A stretch of DNA of 64,000 nt from Alviniconcha marisindica (lineage: Eukaryota; Mollusca; Gastropoda; Provannidae). Shown piece by piece: positions 1-21,740 of the stretch (positions are counted from its first letter, which is position 1; the number at the start of each line of letters is the position of its first letter). The stretch is taken from positions 90,001-154,000 of the forward strand of contig JABMCL010003179.1 of NCBI GenBank assembly GCA_018857735.1, in the 5' to 3' direction. Below the pieces are notes generated by a model. That model was not told the origin of the DNA. It was given only the letters and a program-made list of their open reading frames with translations, and did no database searches. The position numbers and the translations under genes were made by a program.

Positions 1-1300
1 GAGGGGAGGGTGCCCCCCCACATTTAAAAAGAAAATAGTGAAAAGAAAATAACTTTTATAAGACATAGTCCTAGAAACAACCTCATAATACAGTAGTGAC
101 AGAAACAAAAAATACATAGAACAGTAGGGGAAAAAGACAAAAAAAACAAACTTTCCCTTTTTAAAAATAAAAAAAACCCCCGCCGTGACAAAAAAACAAC
201 CAAAAAAATTTATAACACAGAAAATTACAGAAAAAACAAAAACCCCTAAAAAAATAAAACCACAGCATTGACAGAAACAACATACATAACACAGTAGTGA
301 CGGAAACAACATTTATAACACAGTATGACAGAAAACAACATACATAAAAAAGTAGTGACCGAAAAAACATACATAAGCCCCATTTAGTGAAAAGAAACAA
401 CTTTTAAAACACAGTATTTGCGGAAACAACTACATAAACAGTAGTGACAAAAACCCCAACCCATAAAATAAAAACAGTAGTGCCCGGAAAACAACTTTTT
501 AAAACAAAAAAGAAAGTGAAAAGAAAAAACCCCCCATTTATAACACAGTAGTGACGGAAACCCAACAAAACATAAGACAGTAGTGGGGGAAAACAAAAAA
601 TACTTTTTGAAAAAGTCTTTTTTGTACTTTTTTTCAATAACCCCCCGCCCCCGGTTAAACCCCAACCCCCATGCAATTTCATTACTGAAACTTTTTAAAA
701 CCCGGGAAACCCCGGAGCAGACGACGCTTTTTTTTTTGAAGCGCGGGCGTTTGGGGAAACGCCAAATGGCCTTCACACAGCCGACCGGCGATAGCCGCTG
801 GTTTCGCGCCATTTTCAAAATTTTGTTTATTTCCCCCCAAATTTTGACCGCTTGGTTTTTTTTACCTACTTTTTTGTTTACCTAGTCCCCTTTTTATGCA
901 CCCAAACCATTGTAAATTTTTAATCGGGTCTTAGAATGTTTAAATTTTGATCTTTTTTAGAAAGCAGGATCCCAGCTTTTAAACAGTTGCCGAAATTTCC
1001 CCCTCCCAGGGCCCCTTCTTTTTAAAAGCCGTCGTCCCGCATGGCGGGGTTTTTTGTGTAGTACTAGTGAATAGTAGTGAATCGGGTTTTTTTGACTCGA
1101 TTAAGGGAATTCTGTGTCGATCAGTGCTTTTTTCGTATAGTATTTTGCTTGCTGCCCTTTATTTTAGTGTTTTTTTTGGTTTAAAAAAACTTTTTTGAGT
1201 AATTTTTTTACTTAAACTAAGGTTTATTCAAAAAAACACTTGGTATCCCTATCACGCTGCTTCGACTAAAATAAAGCGCCCCCCCGGCGAAAGACGCACC
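1..1300. other. Low-complexity stretch with degraded 29-bp repeats and probable consensus errors
   Basis: The segment is dominated by runs of A, T and C. From about 60 to 590 it contains decayed copies of the 29-bp unit seen cleanly at 1881-2008 (core ACATAAGACAGTAGTGACGG). Many copies look stretched by extra A or C bases, as expected from poorly polished homopolymers. I see no coding exon. The open frames here run through the repeat and are not credible. Confidence 0.6.
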
Positions 1301-1875
1301 GATTGTTTTAGTATTTGTCTTTGAGTGTGTCTTGCTTTTTCTACAGAGCGTTGGGATTGTAATTGTTTGTCCATTTTAACCGTGGGAGCGTGGGTCTTTA
1401 TTCTGATATAGGTTTTAGCGACCGTTATGTTTTGTACATTGTGTTAGTTGTGATTTAGTTGTACGAATCTGCTTATAGACAGGTGCAAGCCACGCTTCCC
1501 ACCTTGTTGTACATTAAATAAGTCATGTGTGTACATTTTGTTTATACGGTTTAAAAGGTTGTAACTGTAGCTTTTATTTGATGTATTTCATGTTTTAATT
1601 AGTTTAGTTATTGTTGAGGAAACTGTATTTGTGCGGGCCAAGGAAACACATTGTCAGCCATTTTGTGGTCCAGAGGGCCGATTTCATTGGTAGCGATAGC
1701 GTGTGTGTCTTTGCGGCCCGCGCAGTTCTCTTATCTATGCGTGCGCGTGAGGATTTTGGGTGTGCTGAGAAAGTTGTCTGCTGCTGTAGAATAAAAACCT
1801 GATTGCTGCCGTTCGCCTGCTGTGGACTCCATTTTGACCGACTCCACTGTCCTGTTCTACGCGGCGCTTCCACAC
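1300..1875. other. Unassigned unique-looking sequence
   Basis: AT-rich sequence of normal complexity with no recognisable protein motif, splice-linked exon or repeat family. Short open frames exist on both strands but resemble no known protein. Confidence 0.4.
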
Positions 1876-1880
1876 CATTA

Positions 1881-2008
1881 CATACATAAGACAGTAGTGA
1901 CAGAAACAACATACATAAGACAGTAGTGACGGAAACAATATACATAAGACAGTAGTGACGGAAACAACATACATAAGACAGTAGTGACGGAAACAACATA
2001 CATAAGAG
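1881..2008. repeat. 29-bp minisatellite, about 4.5 copies
   Basis: Tandem copies start at 1881 and 1910 and continue with period 29 (core CATACATAAGACAGTAGTGA). Copies are almost identical, differing at CAGAAAC/CGGAAAC. Decayed relatives lie at about 60-590, so the array was either larger or duplicated. Confidence 0.85.
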
Positions 2009-2009
2009 A

Positions 2010-2530
2010 GTCTAGCGACAACTTGCAACAAAGCTTTATTACATAAACGCCGAGTAGCACAACTCTAAAGATAACTCTCAACATGCAATCCTTTCCCTAC
2101 GTCATCCTGGTGAAAAAAGGAGAGGGGGGGGGGGGGGGGGGGGGGAGAGAGAGAGGAGAGAGAGGGAGGGGGAGAGGGGGAAGAGAGGAGAGGGGGGGGG
2201 TCTTTATTTACGAGGGTAATAGATAAATATGTAATGCTTTTTTACATCCAGCCTTCGCCCAAACAAGGAACTACTCTAGATCTAATTTTACATGTACACA
2301 TTTTCTAAGCTAAGACACACCTTTAAGAAAGAGAGAGAGAGAGGGGGGGGGGGGGGGGGGGGGGGGGAGGCGGGAGAGAAAAAGCGTCTCTTGCATATAG
2401 TCGAATATGGTGTGGGTGGGGGTGGGGTGGGGTGAGGGGGACTTGCGGAGTGATAAAAGCAGCCTAATAACAAGGCCACCATGCAGCAATTCTGAGTCCT
2501 GTTCGATTCCCGTCCCCGTCGTCCGCCACA
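2010..2530. other. Purine and poly-G tracts in unassigned sequence
   Basis: Contains two G-homopolymer/AG-rich tracts (2118-2200 and 2331-2385) and a T-rich spacer. A segment at 2488-2510 resembles a tRNA box B (GTTCGATTCCC) and could be a SINE remnant. No gene was recognised. Confidence 0.4.
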
Positions 2531-2940
2531 GTGGTAGGCCTACCGACTGTCACAACGGCCACTCCCTGTCACAACTGTTACTCACTGTCACAACGGCCAC
2601 TCCCTGTCACAACTGTTACTCACTGTCACAACGGCCACTCCCTGTCACAACTGTTACTCACTGTCACAACGGCCACTCCCTGTCACAACTGTTACTCACT
2701 GTCACAACGGCCACTCCCTGTCACAACTGTTACTCACTGTCACAACGGCCACTCCCTGATCACAACTGTTACTCACCGTCACAACGGCCACTCCCTGTCA
2801 CAACTGTTACTCACTGTCACAACGGCCACTCCCTGACACAACTGTTACTCACCGTCACAACGGCCACTCCCTGACACAACTGTTACTCACCGTCACAACG
2901 GCCACTCCCTGTCACAACTGTTACTCACTGTCACAATGGT
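2531..2940. repeat. 38-bp minisatellite, about 11 copies
   Basis: Unit alternates CACAACGGCCACTCCCTG and TCACAACTGTTACTCACTG, with period 38 seen between 2550 and 2588. Variants include CTGATCACAAC and CTGACACAAC. The open frames spanning it on the plus strand are repeat artefacts. Confidence 0.92.
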
Positions 2941-4035
2941 CAGGGATTGTGCCAATGGTCACAGATCGTTACCACAGTTACTGACTGCCACAATCGTTCA
3001 AACCTGTCCTTCACAATAACCACGGATGGCCACAGACTGTCACATTGATCACGGACTGTCTCAGTAGCTACGATCTGTGACAATGGTCACGAACTGTCAC
3101 AACAATCACGTACTATCGCAGTGGTCACAGACTGTCACAGTGACAGCCACAATGGTCTCAGACTGTCACAATGGTCACAGTGCTGTGGGTGCTGACACAA
3201 TGACTGTCACAATGGCCACATATTAGCTTTCACAATGACTGTCACAATGGCCACATACTAGCTCTCACAATGACTGTCACAATGGCCACATACTAGCTCT
3301 CACAATGACTGTCACAATGGCCACATATTAGCTCTCACAATGACTGTCACAGTGGCCACATACTAGCTCTCACAATGACTGTCACAGTGGCCACATACTA
3401 GCTCTCACAGTGACTGTCACAGTGGCCACATATTAGCTCTCACAATGACTGTCACAGTGGCCACATATTAGCTCTCACAGTGACTGTCACAGTGGCCACA
3501 TATTAGCTCTCACAGTGACTGTCACAATGGCCACATATTAGCTCTCACAGTGACTGTCACAGTGGCCACATATTAGCTCTCACAGTGACTGTCACAGTGG
3601 CCACATATTAGCTCTCACAGTGACTGTCACAGTGGCCACATATTAGCTCTCACAGTGACTGTCACAGTGGCCACATACTAGCTCTCACAATGACTGTCAC
3701 AGTGGCCACATACTAGCTCTCACAATGACTGTCACAGTGGCCACATATTAGCTCTCACAGTGACTGTCACAGTGGCCACATATTAGCTCTCACAATGACT
3801 GTCACAGTGGCCACATATTAGCTCTCACAGTGACTGTCACAGTGGCCACATACTAGCTCTCACAGTGACTGTCACGGAATGGAGCCACATATTAGCTCTC
3901 ACAATGACTGTCACAATGGCCACATACTAGCTCTCACAGTGACTGTCACAGTGGCCACATATTAGCTCTCACAGTGACTGTCACGGAATGGAGCCACATA
4001 TTAGCTCTCACAATGACTGTCACGGAATGGAGCCA
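2940..4035. repeat. 35-bp minisatellite (TGTCACA-rich), about 24 regular copies
   Basis: Starts with irregular TGTCACAATGGTCAC motifs (2940-3200), then becomes a regular 35-bp unit with core GACTGTCACAGTGGCCACAT followed by ATTAGCTCT. AATG/AGTG and ATATT/ATACT variants alternate along the array. Three copies have GGAATGGAG in place of AGTGG. It follows directly on the 38-bp array and shares its TGTCACA core. Confidence 0.92.
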
Positions 4036-4057
4036 CACCCCAGGACGCCATTAGTGG

Positions 4058-4420
4058 GTGCGGCGGGTGCTGTGTCCGGGAGGACGCTGTCAGTGGGTGC
4101 CGGCTGTGTCCGGGAGGACGCTGTCAGTGGGTGCCGGCTGTGTCCGGGAGGACGCTGTCAGTGGGTGCCGGCTGTGTCCGGGAGGATGCTGTCAGTGGGT
4201 GCCGGCTGTGTCCGGGAGAACTCTGTCAGTGGGTGCCGGCTGTGTCCGGGAGAACGCTGTCAGTGGGTGCTGTGTCCGGGAGAACGCTGTCAGTGGGTGC
4301 TGTGTCCTGAAGTACGCCGTCAGTGGGTGCTGTGTCCAGGGGGACGCAGTCAGTGGGTGCGGTGGGTGCTAGGTCCTGCAGAATGCCGTTAGTGGGTGCA
4401 GTGGGTGCTATGTCCGGCAG
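4058..4420. repeat. 34/30-bp GC-rich minisatellite, about 10 copies
   Basis: Unit has core GTGGGTGCCGGCTGTGTCCG followed by GGAGGACGCTGTCA. Later units lose GCCGGCTGT-type bases and shrink to about 30 bp. This is the third array in an uninterrupted 1.9-kb chain. Open frames through it are repeat artefacts. Confidence 0.9.
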
Positions 4421-4439
4421 GATGTCTCTGTGGGAACGG

Positions 4440-5490
4440 ACAGTGATGACGGGTGCTGCAGAGACTGGCCCTCCTCACCATCGTCACAGGCCGTGTCTGC
4501 AATGAAGCAGAGGATCAGGTGGACTAGAGGCTGTGCGACACTCACCCCACTGCACCGCCCCGATAGTTGACCGCCGGCCGCCATGGCCGTTAGACGTACC
4601 AGTAGCCTCCGCTGTACGTATGTACAAAGCTAGGATTTCATAAGTACGAGTATGTGGAAGCTGATGCGGAAAGTTGCCCTTGTGGACGAGTGTCTGACCC
4701 GTAAGTACCATACTGTTTGATCAGGTCTTCAGTTCGCCTGATGCACAGATGTGGAAAATTTCACCCCCCAACTCGCTCCTCCAGTGGCTCTAGTCGCATC
4801 CTCATCCATATCTACGTCAAATGAAGTGACACTGTAAATTGGTGCATGGGTGTATGGTGTACACAGAACGTCCGCCGAGACGGCAGCAGTTTCACGTGGC
4901 ACCAGCCATGCAACAACCAAATAGCGTTGTAAGTACGCACACCATTTCTTAAAAAGAAACAAAAACAAAACAAAAAAACAACCGCGCTATTAAAGGAGGC
5001 AGTCACTCATTCAGAACCACGTGTCGACAAAAGCGCAGTGTCTACTCGAGAGTAGTGAATAACGCCGTATAAATGCGATCAGTAACAGTACTAATATCCG
5101 TAATTACGCAACCTTAAACCAACCAACAAAGAAGCTAGCGGCCAGCATCAGAAGAGAAATGCCAACACGCGTACAGAAGCTTCAAGTCGGACACAGGAAA
5201 ACGTTATGTTAATTTTCGGCAAAATGTCTTTCAGTTACACGAGGAGAGTTTTGTCGCATAACAGCAATGAAGCAGGAGACACAACACGTACCAAAAAGTA
5301 GTTTCAGCTTTTTCAACGTTTCCATATATAAAATAACCGTTGCTCGCTTTGGAAACGGCGTTTTCGTTGTTGTTGCTTCAATATGTCCATTGTTTTTGTC
5401 GTGTCAGATTTAAAACAAAACAAAAACAAAGAAACAAACAAAAACAAAGATCCAAAACAAAAAACTAAAATTCCCACAAACAACAACAAC
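4440..5490. other. Unassigned sequence downstream of the MFSD6-like gene
   Basis: Normal-complexity sequence with no recognised gene. A 75-codon minus-strand open frame at 4484-4711 has no recognisable motif. A-rich stretches appear near 4950-4985 and 5405-5490. Confidence 0.4.
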
Positions 5491-5492
5491 AA

Positions 5493-5568
<76 letters not shown>

Positions 5569-5655
5569 ACACACACATACACACACACACACGCGCGCGC
5601 GCGCACGCACACACACATACGCACGCAGGCACGCACGCACGCACGCACACACAAA
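5493..5655. repeat. (AC)n microsatellite grading into (CG/CA)-mixed repeat
   Basis: Nearly pure AC dinucleotides from 5493 to about 5590, then ACGCGC and ACGC variants to 5655. Confidence 0.97.
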
Positions 5656-6081
5656 TAACAACACAAAACCAAACCAACTAAAACAAAAACAAGAAGAAAA
5701 AAGAAAAGAAAAAAGGAGAATAAACAACACAAAACAAACAAGCAAAAAACAGAAAGAACAAAAACTGACACCATACCCATTTGATTTAACAAGAATAGAA
5801 ATGGACAGTTTCTTCGAAGTTAGTAAATGAATGAATTTCAAAACCTTGGCAACCGCACAGGGCATTTATCTTGAATATACTAATCTCAAAATATGTAGTT
5901 TTTGTTTGTTTTTTGTTTGTTCAACAAAGATTATATATGTATAAAACGTTTGAATGAAGGATCTACCAGGAAAAGCCAGGTAGATTTATATTTAGTTAAG
6001 AAAACTGGCGATGTGCGTCTTGAAAACAGAACTCGTTTTCTAAATTCGACATGAAACCAAGAAGCATTGTAAATAACATTG
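5656..6081. other. A-rich sequence beyond the MFSD6-like stop codon
   Basis: AACAAA-rich sequence followed by normal-complexity DNA. On the minus strand this lies just 3' of the candidate MFSD6-like stop and may be 3' UTR. No clear polyadenylation signal could be assigned. Confidence 0.3.
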
Positions 6082-14377
<8,296 letters not shown>

Positions 14378-14526
14378 CCCCACCACAGACGCTAACTACC
14401 ACTTTGGAGGCATGAAATCAAAATTCCATTGTCGGTTAAAACACACTGTCATCAGCCACCCGTCCTGTTCATTTTGCTTGACTGTTTTTGGCGGGGGTGG
14501 GGATATTGAATAGGGTGCCATGGCCA

Positions 14527-14618
<92 letters not shown>

Positions 14619-14630
14619 GTGTATGTGTGT

Positions 14631-14670
<40 letters not shown>

Positions 14671-14850
14671 TGTGAGTGTGTGTGTGTGTGTGTTTGCGCG
14701 CGCGCGTGTGTGTGTGTGTATGTTTGTGTGTGTGTGTGCGTGCGCGCGCATGCTTGCGTTTATCTTTGTGAATACGCACGCGTGCTTGCGTGTGTGTGTG
14801 TGTGTATCTGTGCGTGCGTGCGCGGGGGGGGGGGGGGGGGGGGGGGCAGA
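14527..14850. repeat. (GT)n compound microsatellite ending in poly-G
   Basis: GT dinucleotides with GC-rich interruptions (GCGCGCGC at 14697-14706), then a run of about 23 G near 14824-14846. It lies just upstream of the MFSD6-like start codon. Confidence 0.95.
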
Positions 14851-14989
14851 CAGAAAGAGTCAGAATGGGATTTTTTTTGTTTTGTTCAGTTGCTTTACGT
14901 CCACAGAGACCCTAAGGACTATTAGGGACGGGGCACAGACTCGGAATGGCAGAAACGCTGTTGTAATGTCAATCAACCAGAGAGAGAAA

Positions 14990-15098
<109 letters not shown>

Positions 15099-15164
15099 GG
15101 AGTTCGAGTTCAACGTGTTACGTCCATTAAAAACTATAATTATGGCTTATTAGGGACGGCCACC

Positions 15165-15515
15165 TCAGTCAACTTTCACCCAGCTCCTGAATTCCGATTT
15201 AATGGAGAGAGAAAAACACCTTCACACTTCCGACCGCGTTGCCACCTCGGCAGACGGGTCAGTTCCTGGGTTGCGACTTGACCAGGCCTTGACCCACGCG
15301 GCCACTTGGCAATCTGCACACCCACTGGCATATAACGGCCGCCAGCCATCGCTCATCGCTTCCAGTGGAGACGGCTGGTCACTGGCGTTCACCCGCAGGC
15401 CGCTGTCAACGTGCAGCTCGTAAATTCCTCCGCTAAACGCCGTCCACAGGGGCCAGTGGTAGGCCGGGCCCCACGCAGTCGTAAAGAGGAATTAAAGGAC
15501 GAGTCGTTGACCATG
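15165..15515. other. Unassigned sequence
   Basis: Normal-complexity DNA between repeats. A 73-codon plus-strand frame at 15202-15423 lacks recognisable motifs. No gene is called. Confidence 0.35.
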
Positions 15516-15516
15516 C

Positions 15517-15700
15517 GATCATAGTTCAGGAGCTGTGTGAGAGTCGAGGTGGCCGTCCTGGGCTGTCCGTCCTAACGAGCCTTCTGGTTTCCGTGGACGT
15601 AAAGCTATATTGAACCATGCTTCGGCATTGGTCACAGCTTGTCCCTAATATGTCAACTGACATCTGAGGACATTAAGCAACACTACCTACCTACCTACCA
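15517..15700 (+). repeat. SINE-like repeat family B, copy with (TACC)n tail
   Basis: About 185 bp: GTTCAGGAGCTGTGTGAGAG, then GTCGAGGTGGCCGTCCTGGG, CCGTGGACGTAAAGC and GAGGACATTAAGCAACACTAC, then (CTAC)n. A near-complete second copy lies at 29140-29340. Partial copies occur at 14890, 15110, 16226, 17095, 21520 and 59570. Short length, shared ends and a simple tail indicate a SINE, although I cannot identify its RNA ancestor. Confidence 0.75.
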
Positions 15701-15803
15701 TGCGATCAGCCGTCGTCGTCTGCGGGAAACTCTCTCTCATGAACCGGTCTGTGGTAGTAAACTTCCTTTGTAACTAGCTGTGAACAGGAGCAATACCCTG
15801 GCT

Positions 15804-15884
<81 letters not shown>

Positions 15885-15959
15885 AACTTTATTAGGCAAA
15901 GAGAGAGAGAGAGAGACACACACACACACACACACACACACAGGGAGATAGACAGAGAG

Positions 15960-16793
<834 letters not shown>

Positions 16794-17169
16794 CGGCATT
16801 GGTCTCAGCTTGTCCCTAATATGTCAACTGACATCTGAGGACATTAAGCAACACTATCTACCTAGCTTACAGTGTCTAACTGAACACTGTTTGCAGCTCC
16901 ACTGATCGTGGTTAGTTGCTCCAGAGACCCTGCTACACCGGCTACACTTGCTGTAGAATCTCGGGTTGCTCCGCTCGTTTCGCTTTCAGCGTCAGAGGCA
17001 AAGTTTCTCGGACGGCAGCTGCTCCCAGTGCATGGGGAGTACAGGCTCCATGATGGCCTCGTAAACGACGCCTGCTTCTTCTTCAACTCTTGCTTTACGT
17101 CCACAGAAGCCATAAGACTTATTAGGGACGGGGTAAACGACGCCAGACTTGAATTAACACTCCGTGAAA

Positions 17170-17640
17170 CCCACGGGTGAAGCTGATCGGTGAGACAGAG
17201 GGGTGATTGACCGGGGCTGGCTCCATGGCAACCACGCGCTAGAAGTCATCCCACAAAGCGTGGACTGAACTCGAACTCGGCAACTTTATTTTACATCTAC
17301 AAGGTTTGTAGTTGAGGTTCAGTCAAAAACCGAACTAGTCCTTGCTAAGCTACTGATGAGTGAGAAAATCAAGAAGATGGATGAGTGCTGATTCCAACAC
17401 GCCTTTGTTTGTTTTGGGTTAAACTTGCTTAACCCAGACAAACTTGTTTAACCCCAAACAAACGAAAAATAACGCCCTGTTGTCTCCGAAGAGGTACTGG
17501 CGGGGACCGAGATCCCAGGAGGTGGGGGAAGAGGGAGACTGTGCCTAACGCTGCACTGTCACCGCCAGACTGATTTTTGCAATAAGATTGGCTGATGATG
17601 TGGGGCTTCATGTCCTCGGCTGTCGGGTACATGAAGGATG
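17170..17640. other. Unassigned sequence with repeat fragments
   Basis: Holds a partial family B fragment at about 17095-17140 upstream. A GGGATCTCGGTCCCCGCCAG-type stretch on the minus strand at about 17480-17530 resembles 28945-28990. No gene was recognised. Confidence 0.35.
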
Positions 17641-17825
17641 GGCGGCGGTGAAAGCCATTTTAATGCACCATTAATTGTGAGGTTGAATCACAAACCCGGT
17701 GTCCACAGAACACGCATTTCGATCAAGGACAGCCGAAGCGGAATCGAACCGAGGACGGCCCTTCTGCTTACCAGCCTAACGCTTACCACTGGGCCAAACC
17801 GGCACACGCTCCCACGCGCGGCCAT
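17640..17825 (-). repeat. tRNA-derived SINE
   Basis: On the minus strand a tRNA-like head has box A TGGCCCAGTGGTAAGCG (around 17784-17800) and a consensus box B GGTTCGATTCC (17740-17750), about 45 bases apart. A tRNA-unrelated body runs to about 17640. No convincing cloverleaf with acceptor stem is visible, so this is a SINE with an internal pol III promoter and not a tRNA gene. Confidence 0.75.
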
Positions 17826-18084
17826 CGCGAAGTCATTAAGTCTGACATCCCCCGCAATCGGCATCTCAATGACGTCATTCAGCGCGCTATTACGTCACGG
17901 AGACCGCCACAGTGACGTCAGGGAGGGCCCGCGAGGGGCAGAAAAAGCAGAAGCTGGTGTCAGCTTGGCATCTGGCTTTTCCCTCTTGTGTAATCGTGTC
18001 GTCTGGCATCTTGTCGTAGACCGCTGCATTTGCCCACCCCGCCAGTGGGCCACCCCGCCAGTCTGGAACCCCACGCGTGTGTGG

Positions 18085-18086
<2 letters not shown>

Positions 18087-18151
<65 letters not shown>
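18087..18151. repeat. (GT)n microsatellite
   Basis: About 31 GT units. Confidence 0.97.
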
Positions 18152-18153
<2 letters not shown>

Positions 18154-18199
18154 ATAGCGGTGATTTTCCTGTTTTGTACAAACTGGACCCGATAAAAAC

Positions 18200-19175
18200 C
18201 AACCAACCAACCGACGATCAGCATGAGCAAGCCACTGAGAAACCGTCAACACTGATTGTTTACCCGTACGGTAGACCTACGACATAAATCGCCGCATGGC
18301 CCGATCAGAATGAACGTTTCCCTATCAGGATCCGTTGCCGTATCCGTGTCCGTGCACAGAAATCATGCACTATTTATTTCTCTGTTCTCGACTTTTACCG
18401 TCTCCGTATCCCTGTCTGCATCCTTATAAACGGAATCGCCCTCTAACAGTCCGGCTCGTGAAGCAACTCCATCGTACTTGGATCGCCATGTACGAACCAC
18501 ACACAGATAATTGGTTTCTATTTTTTTATCATTCATAATGCCTGGTCGTTGCTGTGTAAAAGACACAGTTGCCGAAAAGTAGCGCATTTCCTTTTGTGTC
18601 CCATTGGCAGCCGTCCACTCCACCACTCTGCATACTTGGGTCTTTTCTTCCGAACTCTGGCACTTAATTGTTTCTGAGTTTTCATAAAACCCCTCAGGTA
18701 ATCAATCCACTGCTGTACCGACAAATACATCGACAGCTCACGTAATGGTTACACATAATAACATAACGAGACTGGAAACAAATGTATTTTTTAACACAGA
18801 CCAATTGCAGTTAGGATGGTGTTGGCTATTTTGGATGACGAAGATGTCAATAACAACAACAACCATTTTTGCGACGAAGAAGATGATGGTAATGAGTGAT
18901 TTACTCACCTCAGAAAACTATCCACCAGTATAACAGCGAATTGTGTTCAGTGGCTGACTCATACGGAAACGGCCCTGTCTGCTGCAACAGCAGGCCCACA
19001 GGGTCGGCCCTGGATGCCGTGTCCGTCCATTTGGAGACGTGCCGAGGAATGGGCTGACCGAGACCAATCGTCTTTGTCCTCCTTCTCGTAGGGGATGTTG
19101 GCACACTTCACAGTTTTTGTCTCTCCTTGAAAGGAAAGTTACCTGTTGTTTTGACCTGATTTTCGAAATATCGTG
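18200..19175. other. Unassigned sequence
   Basis: Normal-complexity DNA. At 18910-19106 all three minus-strand frames are fairly open and protein-like, but no family, flanking splice pattern or start could be fixed, so no gene is called. Confidence 0.35.

Positions 19176-19180
<5 letters not shown>

Positions 19181-19232
<52 letters not shown>
19181..19232. repeat. (GT)n microsatellite
   Basis: About 26 GT units followed by mixed TG-rich sequence to about 19370. Confidence 0.95.
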
Positions 19233-19234
<2 letters not shown>

Positions 19235-19689
19235 GCGCGCATGTGAGTATATGTATCTGTGTGTGTAAATGTGTGTGAATTTCTCTCGCCGTGCAGGCGT
19301 GCGCGTGTATCGCACGTCTCTGTATGTTTGTCCATGTGCGTGCGCTGACATATGTGTATGATTTTGTGTGTGCAAGTGGGCTGTTGCATGATTATCGCTG
19401 AATAGTTGGAAACTGAATGATGGTAACCAGTGCGCAGTACGATTGTTAACTGTGTGGAAACAGTCCAAGAGATGCAGACCTCACCTTCCACCTCCTTTCT
19501 CTTCTTCCCATAATATCCCCTCACAAAGCTGGTTGTCTACTGGAGGTCGTCTCCAGGGAGAAAGGTAAACACGTCATCACAATGTCGGTGAGGGGTGTGC
19601 TGGAAGACCCAGCTCGAAATGTTTAACAGCTTTCATTAAACGATACACGTCACTGATCAGTCTTGTGTCCGGGCGCGAGCTCGCACGCA

Positions 19690-20013
<324 letters not shown>

Positions 20014-20114
20014 GCACACACAACTTTGTCATAAGATTTCTAGAATATAAAATTATTCTTAGATGCTTTACAGTTTCAAGATGTACAAAAAGCAAAACAA
20101 GGTTTCATTAGAAC

Positions 20115-21380
20115 TAGTTCACTATAGCACAATTAAAAGCCTCAAAACAAACTCCTGAAAGGAATCACAGGGAAAATGTGGCCCACGTAATACTTTGGAT
20201 TCTCGCTACAAACAGCCACATCGTCAAGGAAATGAGTTGTAGCTCGCCGAAAGGACAAGTATTTGTTGGTGAAGTCGTCCTTGGATAGCTGAGCCGTTGT
20301 GGAAGAACATACTGTGGATGACACAAATATATGGCCGTGATAAACCATCCGTGATGAACGACGAGTCGAGAAATGGCTTTGTGCATTGTTTCCGTTTTCC
20401 AATGGCAGTGGGTGCCATGCAGTCCCGCAGTTTGGTTTTCCCACAGACTATGGAAAAAACGTTTAGGCTTTATTTTCCTTGTCTCGAAGCCTGATCACCT
20501 TTGGGGCCATTTTTACATTATAACAACTATTACAGCACTTTCTTTCAGTTCTTGTTAATAAATGTCTCCCTTCAGTAACAGCCGATTTGGTGTCAGCCGG
20601 GAGTATCCTCCCGTGCTGACCGAGTCTGCCACTCATTCGGACACGCGGTTTTCTTTCGTTGGTTTTCAGCTGATTCTCCTGTCACCGCTATGTACTGGTC
20701 GTCACTGACGAACTACTCAGGTAGCGAGACACGTATCTGACCTAACATAACAATGGGGACTCACCAGGTTCAGATTTTTGATAACCCCTCTGCTCCTCTG
20801 TTCAGCACTGGGGAGCAAAAGTCTGATTCGACTCCGGAAGGCAAAGGAAAGCGACTCTCGACAACCTGAACTCGTTCCTTTGGACAATTAAACGGGCGAC
20901 AACTGTTTTCTCAGCCCGCAAGAATATAATTTTCTCAACAAGTACAAAACTGATTAAATCACGAAAGACAGCAAATGAAACGTCAATAACTACCTTTTTA
21001 ACCTACATAACATACAAACATGACTAACACACAACAAGTTCAGGAGGCGGGGCTCGTCGTGACACAAAATAAAGTGTACGTTCAGACGGTTGAAATGATA
21101 CATGACAAGTAGAATCGGAAGCTCCGTATGAGAAGACTGACTCCCGAAATCACAAGTAACAAAACGATCGACGCAAACTTGGGCAGTGCGTGTGTACGTA
21201 CTCTCCGCAGCATCGCTGATAACGAATACGTAGCACTGATCAACAGAGAATGACTTGAATAAAGTCACAACAGTGATTCCTTTCCACACTCAAGACCTAC
21301 AAGCAGCACAGACGAGCAGACGATGCCTCATTATATCATATAGTGATCGCGCTAGACATTTTTCAAAACGGTGTGAGATC
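20115..21380. other. Unassigned intergenic sequence
   Basis: No recognised gene. A 100-codon minus-strand frame at 20142-20444 has no motif I recognise. A box-B-like GATTCGACTCC lies at about 20830. Confidence 0.35.
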
Positions 21381-21384
21381 AGAA

Positions 21385-21740
21385 CACACAAGGGAGTTAA
21401 TTAGTGCACGAAATACGTAACACAAGTACAACAACAAAGACCTGAATCGCCTACGGTAACTCTCACCTGGCAGGCGTGTAAAGACAAGGTACATAAACTC
21501 CACCAAAGGTACATCCTCACAGGAGTCGAGGTGGACGTCCTGGGCTCCCGTCCCTAATAAACCTACGGTTTCTGTGGACGTAAAGCAACACTTCAACAAA
21601 ACAACATTCTCACTCCTCAATGAGGATGTACCTCTGGTGGAATTGTGTTGTACTTTGCTGTACTTGTGTTACGTTATTTGTACTTGTGTTACGTTACTTG
21701 TACTTGTGTTACGTATTTCAAATGCTAATTAACTCCCTTG
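21385..21740. repeat. Dispersed repeat family C in inverted orientation around a family B fragment
   Basis: 21385-21530 (minus) and 21618-21740 (plus) share GAGGATGTACCT, a GTACTTGTGTTACG motif and an AATTAACTCCCTT end. A third copy is at 38080-38215 (plus). The spacer holds a family B SINE fragment (GTCGAGGTGGACGTCCTGGG). This is a short non-coding mobile repeat arranged as an imperfect palindrome. Confidence 0.65.

Noticed and set aside
2531..4035. CRISPR-like appearance of regular repeats
   Set aside because: Units are contiguous with no unique spacers, and the genome is eukaryotic; these are minisatellites.
4484..4711. A 75-codon minus-strand open frame
   Set aside because: No recognisable domain and next to a minisatellite.
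17736..17812. Functional tRNA gene on the minus strand
   Set aside because: Boxes A and B are present, but no acceptor stem or clear anticodon arm is seen, and a SINE body follows.
18910..19106. Possible exon on the minus strand
   Set aside because: Several frames are open and none has a recognisable family or consistent splice sites.
20142..20444. A 100-codon minus-strand open frame
   Set aside because: No motif, no neighbouring exon, overlapping open frames on both strands.
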